NCBI GenBank assembly: GCA_030068075.1
Contig: CM057826.1
Coordinates: forward strand, 46,344,558 to 46,408,557
Origin: Paguma larvata
Taxonomy: Eukaryota > Chordata > Mammalia > Carnivora > Viverridae
Length of the DNA stretch: 64,000 nt
Direction of reading: 5' to 3'
In this document: piece by piece, positions 35,901-48,253 of the stretch
Numbering within the stretch: the stretch's first letter is position 1
Layout of the letters: each line of letters begins with the position of its first letter
Program-made: the position numbers and the translations under genes
Notes under the pieces: model-generated
The model's input: the letters and a program-made list of their open reading frames with translations, nothing else
Database searches by the model: none
What the model was told of the DNA's origin: nothing

Positions 35901-36756
35901 CAAATGGTAAACAGACACATGAAACAATGCTCAATGTCACTTGTTATCAGGGAAATACAAATCAAAACCACACTGAGATACTACCTCACTCCAGTCAGAG
36001 TGGCTAAAATGAACAAATCAGGAAACTATAGATGCTGGTGAGGATGTGGAGAAACAGGCACCCTCTTGCACTGTTGGTGGAAATGCAAACTGGTGCAACC
36101 ACTCTGGAGAACTGTGTGGAGGTTCCTCAAAAAAATGAAAATATAATTACCCTATGACCCAGCAATAGCACTGTTAGGAATCTACCCAAGAGATATAGGA
36201 ATGCTGATGCATAGGGGCATGTGTACCCCAATATTCATAGCAGCACTTTCGACAATAGCCAAATCATGGAAAGAGACTAAGTGTCCATCAACTGATGAAT
36301 GGATAAAGAAGATGTGGTATATATAGAATGGAATACTACGTAGCAATGAGAAAGAATGAAATCTGGCCATGTGTGGCAACATGGATGGAACTGGAGGGTC
36401 TTATGCTTAGTGAAATAAGTCAGGCAGAGAAAGCCAGAGGCCATATGTTTCCACGCATAGGTAGGCTTTGGGAGACCTAACAGAAAACCAGAAGGCGAAA
36501 GAGGAGAAGGAAAAACAAAAAGGCCCAGAGAGGGAAGAAGACATAACATAAGAGACTCTCAAAGACTAAGAACAAACTTAGGGGAGAGGGGGGTGTGGGA
36601 GGGGGAGAGTGGGTGATGGGCACAGAGGAGGGCACTTGTTGGGATGAGCACTGGGTGTTGTATGGAAATCAATTTGACAGTAAATTATTAGAAAATCAAA
36701 AACGAAAACAAAAACAAAAAACAAACAAACCAAAAAAAAATTAAATGTAAAACATA
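32904..36756 (+). mobile_element. Carnivore L1, 5'-truncated and 5'-inverted
   Basis: Insertion of about 3.8 kb between perfect copies of TTAAATGTAAAACATA (32904-32919, 36741-36756). The part 32920 to about 33908 is reversed: on the minus strand 33817-33350 encodes endonuclease-domain text (IVGDLNTPLS, SDHNALKLEI). From about 33910 the plus strand continues ORF2 ([13 protein letters not shown]) through the reverse transcriptase with [11 protein letters not shown] near 34757-34790, the C-terminal region, the 3' UTR (about 36540-36690) and an A-rich tail. The reversed part ends in ORF2 just where the forward part begins, the signature of twin priming. Stops (for example near 34077 and 34380) make it inactive. 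Confidence 0.93.
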
Positions 36757-37560
36757 AAACTGTTAAGTGTTTAGGAAAAATTATAGGAGAAAATCTTCTG
36801 GGTCTAGGGTCAGCAAAGCACTTTCAGACTGGACACTAAAACATGCTTCACATAAGGAGAACTGATAAATTGGACTACATCAAAATTTTAAACATTTTCT
36901 CCATGAAAGACCCTGTTAAGAGGGAAAAAAAAAACTAAGTTCCAGACTGGAGAATATATTTGCAAACCACATATCCAGCAAGGGACTAGTATCTAGAATA
37001 TATGAAAAATTCTCAAGACTCAACGGTAAACAAAACAAAAAATTCCAATCACAAAATGAACAGAATACATGAATGGAAATTTGACTTAAGAGAATATACA
37101 GGTTGGGGTGCCTGGGTGGTTCGGTCAGTTGAATGACTGACGTTGGCTCAGGTAAGGATCTCACAGTTAGTGAGTTCAAGCCCTGCATCCAGCTGGCTGC
37201 TGTCAGCCCAGAGCCTGCTTCAGATCCTTTGTCCCTCTCTCTCTTCTCCTCCCTCACTCATGCTCTTTCTCTTTCTCTCAAAAATAAATAAACATTTTTT
37301 AAAGAGGATATATAGGTGGCAAATAAGCCAATAAGATGTTCAACATCATTAGTCAATAGTGAAATGCAAATTAAAACCATAATGAGGTACCACCATAACC
37401 TATCAGATTGGCTAAATTTTAACATAGTGACCACACCAAATACTGACAAGTATCCAGAGACACTGGATAACTTACAGTTGCTGATGAGAATGTAAATGGC
37501 ATATCTGCTCTGGAAAATAGTCTGGCAGTTTCTTAAAAATCTGATGTGGAAATAGGTCCA
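36757..37560 (+). repeat. Old L1 ORF2 C-terminal part, right half of split copy
   Basis: 'ggagaaaatcttctgggtct', 'tccagcaagggactagtatc' and 'gttcaacatcattagtcaat' are the normal order of the L1 ORF2 end. It is the continuation of 32750-32919 and also carries a SINE. Confidence 0.8.
37089..37317 (+). mobile_element. CAN-SINE
   Basis: Body 37104-37302; flanks AGAGAATATACAGGT and AGAGGATATATAGGT. Confidence 0.92.
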
Positions 37561-38849
37561 AGATCTATTGCTAAATAACAAAGCAAGTTACAGAACAATA
37601 TTTATAATTTTATCTCATTTAGAAAAAAAATAACATAAAACAAAATGTGTATTACTGTGGGTATTTATATGTGCATTTCTTTAGAGAAAGTTGTGGAAGG
37701 TTATACAGGTAACTGTGAATAATGATTATCCCTTCATTGCAGAATGAGAAAGAAGACTGAGGAAAGTACTTTTCCAGATGTGGTTAGAGGAAGTCTCTAG
37801 AGTAGCAATACTCAATAGAACATTCAGTGATGATGGAAATGTTTTATACTGTGCTTCCAGTAGGGAAGCCACTAGCCACGTGTGGCAATTAAGCAACTGA
37901 AATGTGGCTAGTGTGACTAAGAAACTGAATTATTTTTAAGTAGGCTCTACACCCAATGTGGAGCTTGAACTCATGACCCCAAGATCAAGAGTCACATACT
38001 ATTCCAACTGAGCCAGCCAAGCACCTCAAGAAGCTGAATTTTTAATTTAATTTTAATTAATTTAAATCTAAAACAACCATATATGGCTAGTAGCTAACTT
38101 AATGGATAACACAACTCTAGAATCAAAATGGATGGAATCACATTCTGTTTCTAGAGCTTTTCAGTTGTTAGTCTCTGAACTCAATTTCTCCATCTATGGA
38201 ATGAGATTTTCTACTACTAAATTGTATGTAATCTACTCAACACTACACTTCAATAAACATTGATAATGTAATTATCACAACTCCATCTGAAGCTAAAGAG
38301 AGAGATCTGACTATAGCAGAAACTTGGGGATCTCCAGTAAATGTGGAGATGTCAAAAAAGAAGCAAGTGGCAGATGGAGTCTCAGGGCACATTAGCACTC
38401 AAGGAAGAGACAAAGAGGATCCAGCCACAGATATTAAGAACAAACACAGAATAGGGAGAAAATCAGGATAAGCTTCACTACTCCCTCGGAGCAAAAGGAA
38501 GAGAAAGTTGTAAGAAGGATGGTTTAGTTAGTGGGGTCAAATGCTACAAAAAGGTCAAGTATGACAAAGACTAGGAAATAGCCACTATACTTACATTGAA
38601 CTATTGCTTAATGGCTTCATTGGAGGAGTGGAGCCGGAAAACAAATTGCATTAGTTTAAGGAGTAAATAGGATGCAGGGAAATGGATATTTGGAACAGAG
38701 AAGTTTAGCTCCGAAGTAAAGAAAAAAGAAAGGAAAGCAGCCAGAGGTTAAAGGGTCAAGAGAAAATTGTTACGGGATTTTGCTTGTCATACTCACAGGC
38801 AGAGAGGAAGGTTCTAATAGAAAGCCGAAGATTGGAGATAGAGATGAGA
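37561..38849. other. Intergenic; partial old CAN-SINE
   Basis: A 5'-incomplete, older-type SINE is reversed at about 37930-38029 ('aagtaggctctacacccaat' to 'gagccagccaagcacct'). No gene in the rest. Confidence 0.55.
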
Positions 38850-41275
38850 TTGGAATGAACATATATCAAGACCTCTTAAAAAGATTTCATAACCATAGTC
38901 CTTGTTCAAAGCCCAAACAAGATGCTTTTCCTCTAAGATCAAGAACAAAGAAAGATATGCCCTCTCTTTTTCAACACGGTACCAGAAGTCATACCCAATG
39001 CAAAAGACAAGAAAAAGAAATAAAAGATACATAGATGGGGAAGGAAGAAATGAAACTCTTTTGTTCACATGTGATGTGATTGTCTACATAGGAAACCCAA
39101 AAGAATTGACTTAAAAAGAATTCCTAGAAATATCCATTAGAGCAAGGTTGCCAGATACAAGGTTAATATCCAAAGTCTATTGCTTTTCTATATAAAATCA
39201 TCTATTTGGTACCAAAAAATGAAATACTTAGGTATAAATATAACAAAATTTGTATATGATATATATAAGGAAAGCTACAAAACTGATGAAAAAATCAAAG
39301 AATTAAATAATGTACAGATATTTCATATTCATGGATCAGAAGACTCAATGTTGTCAAAATCTCAGTACCTCCCAACTTGATCTATAGGCTCAGTGCAATC
39401 CCAGTCAAAATCCCAGAAAGTTATTTTGTGGAGATAGACAAACTGATTCTAAAGTGTCTAGAGAGAGGCAAAAGACCCAGACTAGTCAACATATTATTGA
39501 AGAACAAAGTCAGAGGATTGACACTACCCAATCTCAAGCTTTATTATAAAGCAACAGCAATCAAGACACTATAGAATTAACGAGAGGACGAAAAATACAT
39601 AAACGGGCAAAATAGAGAGCCAGGAAAGAGAACAACACTGATATTGTCAGCAGCTCTTTGACAAAGGAGCAAGTGTAATTCAATGGAGAAAGAACTGTTT
39701 GTTCAACATATGGAGCTAGAACAACTGGACACCTATATTCAAAACTCCAAGCCGAGATTCAGACCTTATACCCTTCAAAAAAACGAACTCGAAGTTGAGC
39801 ATAGCCCAAAATATAAAGTGCCAAACTATAAAACTCCTAGAAGATAAGCTAGGAAAAACTCTGGCTGACCTTAGGTATGACAATGACTTTTTAGAAATAA
39901 GACCAAAGACATGATCCATGACAGAAAAAGTGATGAGCTGGACTTCATTAAAATTAAATATTTCTGCTTTGCAAAAGATACTCTCAAGAGAATGAGAAGA
40001 CAAGCCATGGATTGACAGAAAATATTTGCAAAAGACATATATGATGAAAGACCAAAATGCAAAATATGCAAATAACTCTTAAAACTCGACAGTAAGAAAA
40101 TGAACAACCTGATTATAAAATGGTCAAAATGGGTGGCTCAGTCAGTTAAGCGTCTGACTTCGGCTCAGTTCGTGATTTCGTGGTTCGTGAGTTTAAGCCC
40201 CATGTTGGGGCTGTGCTGTCAGCACAGAGCCTGGAACCTGCTTCAGATTCTGTGTCTCCCTCTCTTTTTGACCCTCCCCTGCTTGTGCTCTGTCTCTCTC
40301 TCAAAAATAAATAAATATTTTTTAAAAAGTTTTTAAAAATGGTTAAAATATCTGAATAGATACCTCACCAAAGAAGGGATATAGATGGCAAATAAACATA
40401 AAAACATGTTCAACGTCATACGTTATTAGAGAATGCTAATAAAAACAACAATGGCATTACTACATACCTACTAGAACGGCTGAAGTTCAAAACCCACGGC
40501 TGGAAAGGATGTGGAACAACAGAAACTCTCATTCACTGCTGATGGGAATACAAAATGATATAGCTGTTTCGGCAGACAGTTTAATAATTTCTTACAAAAT
40601 TAAACCTACTCTTACCATGTAAACTTGGTCCTTAACCTGCACTTGTGTATTTATAGCAGCTTTATTCATAATTGCCCAAACTTGCAAGCAACCAAGATGT
40701 CTTTCAGTTGGTCAATGAGTAAACAAACTGTGGTACATCAAAACAGTGAACTATCATTTCACGATAAAAAGAAATTAGCTATGAAGCCACAAAAAGAAGT
40801 AGAGGGACTTTAAACTCATATTGCTTAGTGAAAGAAGTCAATCTGAAAAAGCCAAATATTGTATTAGGCCAACTAGATAACATACTGGAAAAGGTGAGAC
40901 TATGGAGACAATAAAACGGTTAGTGGTTGTTCCAGGTTTGGGGGGAGTGAGGGAAGAATGGGTGGAGCATAAGGGATTTTTAGGGCAGTAAAACTATTCT
41001 GTATGATATTATAATGGTGGAAACACATCCTGATACATTTTCCCAAACCATTAGGGTACGCAGTGCAAAGTATGAACCCTAATGTGAACTATGGGCTTCA
41101 GTTGATAATGATATGTCAATGTTGGTTCACCAGTTGTACCAAATGTACCACGTTTGGGAGAGCTGTTATGGGGGAGGAGAATGCATGTTTAGGAGAAAGG
41201 AGGGTGGTTATACGGGAACTCTCCGTACTTTCCGCTCAATTTTTATGCGAGCCTAAAATGCTCTAAAAAAAATAA
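38850..41275 (+). repeat. L1M ORF2 end and 3' UTR
   Basis: Degenerate ORF2 text (for example KFVYDIYKESYKTDEKIKEL near 39255 and RGLTLPNLKLYYKATAIKTL near 39515-39574). It is followed by the 3' UTR landmarks 'gaaccctaatgtgaactatg', 'atgtcaatgttggttcacca' and 'aaaatgctctaaaaaaaata'. A SINE interrupts at about 40130-40335. Confidence 0.85.
40117..40349 (+). mobile_element. CAN-SINE, 5' box truncated
   Basis: Begins at 'gggtggctcagtcagttaag', lacking the first GGGGCGCCT. Imperfect flanks AAATGGTCAAAAT and AAATGGTTAAAAT. Confidence 0.9.
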
Positions 41276-43393
41276 ATGTGTGAATCATTCCTCATCCAAG
41301 TATTTTTTAGGTTCAAGCAGGTGCAGGAACTGCCAGATAGAGCAAACCGCATCTCAGCAATCCACAGTACAAAACAGAGAAGGTTACCTTAGAGCATTTC
41401 CTCACAGGCCAAAGGGGATTTTCTTCTTTGCTTATTCTTACAACTTGTAGAAGAAAACATTTAGTTCTTAGGAGGCCCAGGGACAGTCAGCTAGACAGCC
41501 ATGGGCCAACTTCCTGAGAAGTTTTACAAAAGTGAAGCAACATCCAGACTTCTTGTCCCCAGGGCTGCCGATACAATGCTGTTGCCATGGAAGCCAGATG
41601 TAGAACAGATCCGCTGTTACCCAGTGGCATGCCCTTTCCTACTTGGTTGTTCACCTGCCCCAGCTCATTGTTGATATTTTCTTGTTTTAGTTTGTACTGT
41701 TTTATGTTTTCCAGAGCACTTGTCACACAGAACAAGAAAACATGCTGTCATTTTCCCTCCGCCTCTCTCTAGGTCGGTGGTTTGCAACCTCAGCTATACA
41801 TTGAGATCACCTGGGGAGACTGAAAAACTACAGTATCTGGGCCCCACCTCCTGAGATTCTGATTCAATTGGTCTGGGCACAGGTAGGTTGGCCAAGCTTC
41901 CCAGGTGATTATAATTTATAGCCAAGGTTGCAAATTACAGGCCTCTGAGAGTCCTTGTGATTCACACAGACTCCTGCACTCCAGCCAGTGATAGGAACAG
42001 AGTTATTTCTATCTCCTCAAAGAGTTTTAAAGACACTCTTCCCTTCCCCACCCCATTGTAGCACATTCACAAAGGTTCTAGAAAATGTTCTTCCAGACAA
42101 TTTATTCTCATTTTCATGGTTATGTATTAAGCACCTTATGTGAATGCTAGATTCTAAGACACTAGATATTTCCCTCAAAGATCTCAGTATAAAAAGTACC
42201 AGCAAATGAAATTCCTTTAATACAAAGGACTGAGTCATGGGGTCAGTATTTATGGTTGTGGTACTTTGACAGACTCAATTGGACAAGTTTCCGCCGTGGC
42301 TCAGGGCGGTGTCAGCCAGAGGGAAGAGGGGACCTGTTTGCAGTTCACCAACAGACGCCACCCATACCCTGGCCTCATGCAGAATGAGCTGAGCTGGGCA
42401 TTAGCACCATGCTTGGCACAGGGGAGGCACTCCATTATATTCACTGAGTGACTAGACAGGGCTGCACAGAAGTATTCATAAGACGGGTTTAATTCTGTCT
42501 AGGAAGATGAGGTCCAGGAAGACTGAAGAGGTAACATGTGAGCTGAACCTTGAGGAATGACATGCCCAGTGGAGACGTAGGAGATAAGCATTTCTGGAAG
42601 GTGATTTGACCTGCAGAGCAGAGAGTAGATATCTGAGGCATTTGTATACACTGGAGCACAACAGAGAGGGGCCGCCTGAAGCAGACGAGGAAGACGCTCG
42701 ATGGCCTTCTTACAAAGTTGGACTTTTACCCACTGGAGAGCAGTGGGAGCTCTTCGGTTAACACATTATACCATCAGATCTTGGTTCTTTAGAGCATCCT
42801 GATGTCCCTGTGGGGGAAGAATTGGAAGGAGTGGGGAAAAACACCATTGGCAACTGATGACTCCAAGTCAGAGTTGGAAGGATCCTTGAGAATCCTCAAG
42901 GGAACTTTAGTTAGATTCCTGGGAGTCCTAATTATTCGACTCTCCCACAGCGCTACAGACACCATGCTAACATTCCACATCAAAGCTACTTATTTGTGTC
43001 ACCTATCATTGCCTTTGTGGTGGGTTGAGAAATACCCTCCTGTTATATTTCCTCAGATAATCTGATGTCATCAAGAGTCAAAGAAGAAACCTAGTCTTGG
43101 GAGGATGTGTACCCGAAGCAGTCCACAACCAACTGACAAAGGACCTTGATCAGAGGAAGAACAAACGATAGATAGATCGCTATTTATTTCCTTCTAGAGA
43201 GCATTTTGAATGCAGAAGAAACATTTCTTCACAAACTAGGCTATGAAATACAGAGTGTAAATATGCCTTCCCTACATTTCTTACAGTTTTCCTATATTTA
43301 GGGGACTCTGAGGAATTTTGTTCATCTTCAAAACTGGCATCAAAATACTCTATAAAGTTGCCATGTTCATTTCTCGAGATTTGCTTCTGAAAT
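41276..43393. other. Intergenic with L2 and hAT fossils
   Basis: A MER5A-like element lies at about 41770-41945 ('tgagatcacctggggagact'). A reversed L2 3' end lies at about 42440-42780 ('acatgtgagctgaaccttga'). No gene found. Confidence 0.55.
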
Positions 43394-43652
43394 AAGTAGA
43401 AATGGGGTGCCTGGGTGGTGCAGTCAATTAAGCATCTGACTCTTAATCTTGGCTCAGGTCACGATCTCACAGTTTGTGAGTTCAAGCCCCACATCAGATT
43501 CTGCACTGATGGTGTGGAGCCTGCTTGGGATTCTGTCTCTCCTTCTCCCTGATCCTCCCCTACTGTGCTCCCTCTCTCTGTCTGCTCTATCACTCTCTCT
43601 CTCTCAAAATAAATAAATAAACTTAAAAAAAAAAAAGAAAGAACTAGAAATG
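43394..43652 (+). mobile_element. CAN-SINE
   Basis: Body 43405-43641, flanked by AAGTAGAAATG and AACTAGAAATG. Confidence 0.93.
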
Positions 43653-44227
43653 AAGGACAATTACATTCAGGAAATCTGAATATTTTGGTTGAAATGTAAA
43701 ATAATTTGTAGTAGCTTGTCTTCTATAATTTAAACAAACGCAAAATTCTTAGGTCTCATCCATCTTACAAATCAGAATCTCTAGGAGGGGGGCCCAGAAG
43801 TCTGTATTTGAACAACCTCTCAGCTGATCTAACCTACTGCTTCCCTGACTTTGTCCCTCTGCATAACCTTTGCTAAACTCACATTGGCATTTGACTACTG
43901 TTCACTCAAGTTGCTTTAGATTAATTAACTTTAAAATTATAGTTATCCTAAACAATATCCATTAAATCATGGTTTTAATGCACTGTTGCCTAAAAGTGCA
44001 CATCAAATCTGGTTTAAAAATCCATTGTGGGTCAATCGAAGGCATCCTTGGACTGCTACTGAATACTGCATGTTTGGAAAGAGTGGGTCCGACTGCTGCC
44101 GAGCCCATTGTGATAAGAGTCAATCTTTGGCACCCTATCCCTGTTCTTCCAAGACCCCTCTTGCTGGGCGTGGGTGCCCTCCCCTCTCCTTCCCCTTCTT
44201 TTGTTACCCCTACCAAACTGGCTTTTT
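43653..44227. other. Intergenic, mostly unassigned
   Basis: A MER5A-like piece at about 43755-43840 ('atcagaatctctaggagg'). Open frames at 43962-44258 in several phases have no recognised product. Confidence 0.4.
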
Positions 44228-44425
44228 TGTTTTGTTAATGATTATTTATTTATTTTGAGACAGAGAGAGAGAAAGAGAGAGACAGAGCAGGGGAGAGGCA
44301 AAGAAAGAGAGGGAGACGGAGAATCCCAAGCAGGCTCAGGGCTCGAATCCACAAACTGTGAGATCACATGACCTGAGCTGAAACCAAGAGTGGGAAGCTT
44401 AACTGACTGAGCCACCCAGATGCCC
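44228..44425 (-). mobile_element. CAN-SINE
   Basis: Reverse-oriented copy ending 'actgagccacccagatgccc'. Confidence 0.9.
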
Positions 44426-44481
44426 CCAAACTTTTTAGATCTCATCTGAGAACAGTGTCACTGGAACACAATAATGCATGT

Positions 44482-44723
44482 TAAAATATAATTTGGAGGG
44501 GCACCTGGGTGGCATAGTCAGTTAAGGGGCCAACTCTTGATTTTGGCTCAGGTCATGATCTCATGGTTCATGGGTTTTAACCCTGTGTCAGGCTCCAAGT
44601 TGACAGAGTAGAGCCTGCTTGGGATTCTCTGTCTCTCTGTCTCTCTCTCTCTCTCTCTGCCCTTCCCCTGCTCTCTCTCTGTCAAAATAAATAAATAAAC
44701 ATTTGAAAAAATAAAATATAATT
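44482..44723 (+). mobile_element. CAN-SINE with 12-base duplication
   Basis: Body about 44494-44711 between identical copies of TAAAATATAATT. Confidence 0.94.
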
Positions 44724-47305
44724 CAGTAATGGATAGCAGGTTTAATCCGTAATAGGCAAAAGTGCTTTATTTTTGAAGGGAGGGACTCTTCTCCAACAGA
44801 TATGTTCCTAGAGTCCTTTCATCCAGCATCTTGCCAGTTACCAGGACATTCCAGCAGCATCAAGTCTTTCCAGTCCTCCTCACGCACTGCTGCAGCCATA
44901 CTGGTTTTTTCAGTCCCCAGGACATACTTTATTTTCTCTCTCTTAATACACAGGCTTCTTTCTGATTCAGGTCTTTGCATTTGGTGGATTCCTTGAAGAG
45001 GTTGCTGCCCACACATTCATTTGTTTTCAACTTAAATGTCACCTCTTACCCAGAGATAGCTCGTAACCAACCTCGCTAAGACAGCACCGTTCCCCACACC
45101 ACCCACATCCTCCAGGTATCTCTCTCACGTTGGTTTTCAACCATAGGTGGTATTGCCTCTCAGGAGACATTTGTAGTTGTCACAACTGGAGGGGCCCAGC
45201 TGTCTCCTCCAGTGGGTAGAGGACAGAGATGCCACCAAATATCCTACAATGCGCAGGATGGCCTCTGCAACGAAGGGTTATCTGGCCCCAAATGCCACAA
45301 CTGAGGAGCCCAGCTACCACTATACTCTTTTTTCCCTCCATGTTAGATCGATGGTTTAGGGGTTTCTTCCCTATGAAATTGGAGCTCCTCAGGAACTGGT
45401 TTCAGGGCTGTTCTCTGCTCTACCCCCAGCATTTAGGGGAGTGCTGGGCACATGTGACTCTCAAACCTTGCACTACTTGCCCTTGTCCTGGGAGCCCATA
45501 GAAGGTTGAACATGCCTGGCTCCTACTGACAGATGAGCCTGAGAAAGCAACAAGTCATTTTCAAAATGAAAACAAAAATCTCTTTTATTCATGAGTGTAC
45601 ATACACATGAAACTAATCCCAAAGAGTCCCTCACACCTTCATGTACTCCCAAGATTATCTTCACAGCCATTAGTGAAAAATCCGTTTGCTACTTCTTAAA
45701 GATGTGCAAAATTTCCCAAGTTTAAATATCTTACTTCCACCAGTGTCCTAACATCTTAAGACAATTTGTAGAAAATGGAACCTCAATCATCTCAAAAGAT
45801 TGAAAACAAATCAATACGTTCTATAAGATGGATATATTCACAGAAAAGAATTTAATTTTAACTAAATACCTCCTCTTCCTCCCCACTCACCTGTTGGTCC
45901 TCTCAGTTATTGACAATATTTTCTACAGTATAAAATTAGCTGAATTACCGTATATCAACTTTCCAAAAAGAAGCATTATTCCCCCCATAAAGTACCATAG
46001 AGCAAAAGACATATGAATGCAACACCATTGAAATTACTTACCAAACACTAAATCTAAATCTGCTATTACTACAAAGTCAACCAAAAAAAAAAATCCACAA
46101 AGACAAAAACAAAAGCAAACAACAACAAAAAAAACAAAAAACAAAAAACTTTTTTGCATTTCTGTAGTGTTTTCCACTTTCCAAAGACCTCTCACAAGTA
46201 ACATGGCATTGGAATTACCACTATACACTGAAATTATTATAGGAATAATTATGCCTGGTAGTTTAAAACATGTAGGCATCAAGAAAGATTCACCCTAATG
46301 GCATCCAGTGTTTTTGTTAAGAGTTAAGAATAGAACTCAGGTCCTAGTCCACCTAGTACCACCTTCTTTCCCACACATCCTCACACTCTGTTTCATAGAA
46401 TGCAACCGAATATGCCAATAGTCCTTATGTTCATGAGGTTCAAGCAAGTTTTGGAAACGCCGGATTAACAAAGTTAACCAGATTCCCAGAACTTTTAATG
46501 TGCCGTCATAAATCTGCAGGAAGGGTAGAGAGAGCAGAGCTGTTATAAATTCCAAGTCCCCGTCACATAGCAGGTAGCAAATGTGTGTCTGCGTAGGGAA
46601 GGCGAGGGCTAGGGGCTGAGGGGGATGTAGCATCATTCAGCGGGACCCTGACTGCATAGGAATGCAGTCCAATGTTGCTGCGAGGTCTTTCCAGAGAAGC
46701 TACAAATCCAGGCTTTCATCTGAATTCACCATGTTTATGCACATTGTCTTGAATTTGAAAGAAAAGCACTGTAGTTTAAACAAAACTTCTGAGGCCAGAT
46801 CCTATCTTGGCTGCACTTGGAAAACCCAAGATAGCGTGTTTAACAATATTATTTGCCCCTATAACTTTTATTCAGAGGTCCTGTTAATTTCCTAGAACTC
46901 TGCAGAGCAATGGCAAGGATGTTGCCTTCAGAAATAAACATCCTGCCTTCCTCAACCACTATAGCCTATCTCTGAACCCCAAGCAGGAGTTGCTTCAGGG
47001 TTTACTCAGATTGAAATTAATACCCAACCTGGTTAACTGTTCATGTACAAATGCCTCTGTTGACTAAAAAAAAAAATCCTTAACTTTAGCCTTTGTTTAA
47101 CTCTCTTGGAAAAAACAAAATTTCACTGAATTGTGAAAAAAAACAATAGCATTGGAATTGATTTGATATTTACAAAAAACCTTCATCCTTCCAAAACAGT
47201 TTTTAAAATTGCAGTGGTTTGATGATGATTTAGAATTTTGACTGAAACTTAGTAACACTCTCAAACAAAGAACTTTTCTAAGGCTGAAAGCTTTTTAGCC
47301 TTCTT
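44724..47305. other. Flank downstream of HAVCR1
   Basis: An L2 piece at about 45015-45110 and a hAT-type fossil at about 45130-45310 ('gggtagaggacagagatgcc', 'atcctacaatgcgcaggatg'). 46084-46150 is an A-rich tract. No exon was found. Confidence 0.5.
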
Positions 47306-47325
47306 TTTATTTTCTTCTATTTATT
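47306..47325 (-). terminator. candidate HAVCR1 poly(A) signals
   Basis: Two AATAAA hexamers on the minus strand (47325-47320 and 47311-47306) are the first canonical signals I can find downstream of the HAVCR1 stop. They would give a 3' untranslated region of about 0.8 kb. No cDNA supports the choice. Confidence 0.45.
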
Positions 47326-48138
47326 TCTACCCTGCCTCATTCTAAAAATTAGTTCAGAGTGCATGACAATTATCTACATAAATACTTGGAACTATGGAAC
47401 AGATGTAGCAGAAATAGCATGTAATAAATCAACTGATTTTCTTTCCCAGGTATCTTTTTGGTTCACTCACTACGCTAGTTTCTTCTAGCTGCTAAAATAC
47501 CCACCCTGGTTCTAGGGAAAGCCTTAATACCACGTATTTCCAGAGCCATGAGAAATTGAATTTACCCACAATGGCAAAATCACCTTCACTTCTATTTCCC
47601 CATGGGGGAAACAACAGCCTGATTTGAAAGCCTTGGGAAACCTAAGAAATGTAACATTTGGAGTAATTACAAGGTAAAACACAAGAGATAATGGCGAAAT
47701 AATTCCAAGTGAAGACTTTTAAATCCCAAATCAAGATTTGCCAATTTTTAACTCCTACTCTGCTCTTCTTGACAACTTTGGTGACCAAGGTAGTAGTTCC
47801 TCTCCTGTCTCGCCAGCGAGAATTTTTGATGGATATAGGGTTCATAGGATCCAAAGAGAATATACAATTCTAAAGTGTTCATTTCATGTTTGAGAGAAAG
47901 GTCTGCGATGACCAGAAATATTGAACCAGTTATAGTATAAAAAATTAAGACTATATGACCAATGAGGCTGACCACACAGAGGAACCAAAGTCAGCCTACC
48001 CATTATAACTGACATATTGGAATAGCATTTGAAGTTGACAGAAAAATCGTTCTAGAGCTTAAAAGAACTCTGACATGGTGATATCTTGACACTGTCTTCT
48101 GCAGTCAAGGCCATAATTCCTTAGAGGGCCACTGGGTC
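47326..48138 (-). other. Probable HAVCR1 3' untranslated region
   Basis: Lies between the stop codon and the first canonical poly(A) hexamers. No repeat recognised. The extent is inferred from the signal only. Confidence 0.45.
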
Positions 48139-48253
48139 TTAATTCGTGACATAAAGATCGTCCTCGATAATGTAGATATTGTCTTCTGCTCGCACCCCCA
48201 CTTCAGATGCGCTTTGCAAGGCTCCCGTCTGAGGGTTACTCAACGAAACCAAG
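48139..48253 (-). CDS. HAVCR1: HAVCR1 terminal coding exon
   Basis: 115 coding bases from acceptor TTCTTTCTGTAG to TAA at 48141-48139. It encodes [18 protein letters not shown], then [19 protein letters not shown]. It is orthologous to the human tail ending KALQNAVEKEVQAEDNIYIENSLYATD. The two tyrosines in acidic settings (NIYIIED and DLYVTN) are at the positions of the human tail tyrosines linked to Src-kinase and PI3-kinase signalling. Confidence 0.92.

Noticed and set aside
43962..44258. Overlapping 80-90 codon open frames on both strands
   Set aside because: No family resemblance; they run into a SINE and lie in all phases, as expected by chance in GC-richer DNA.
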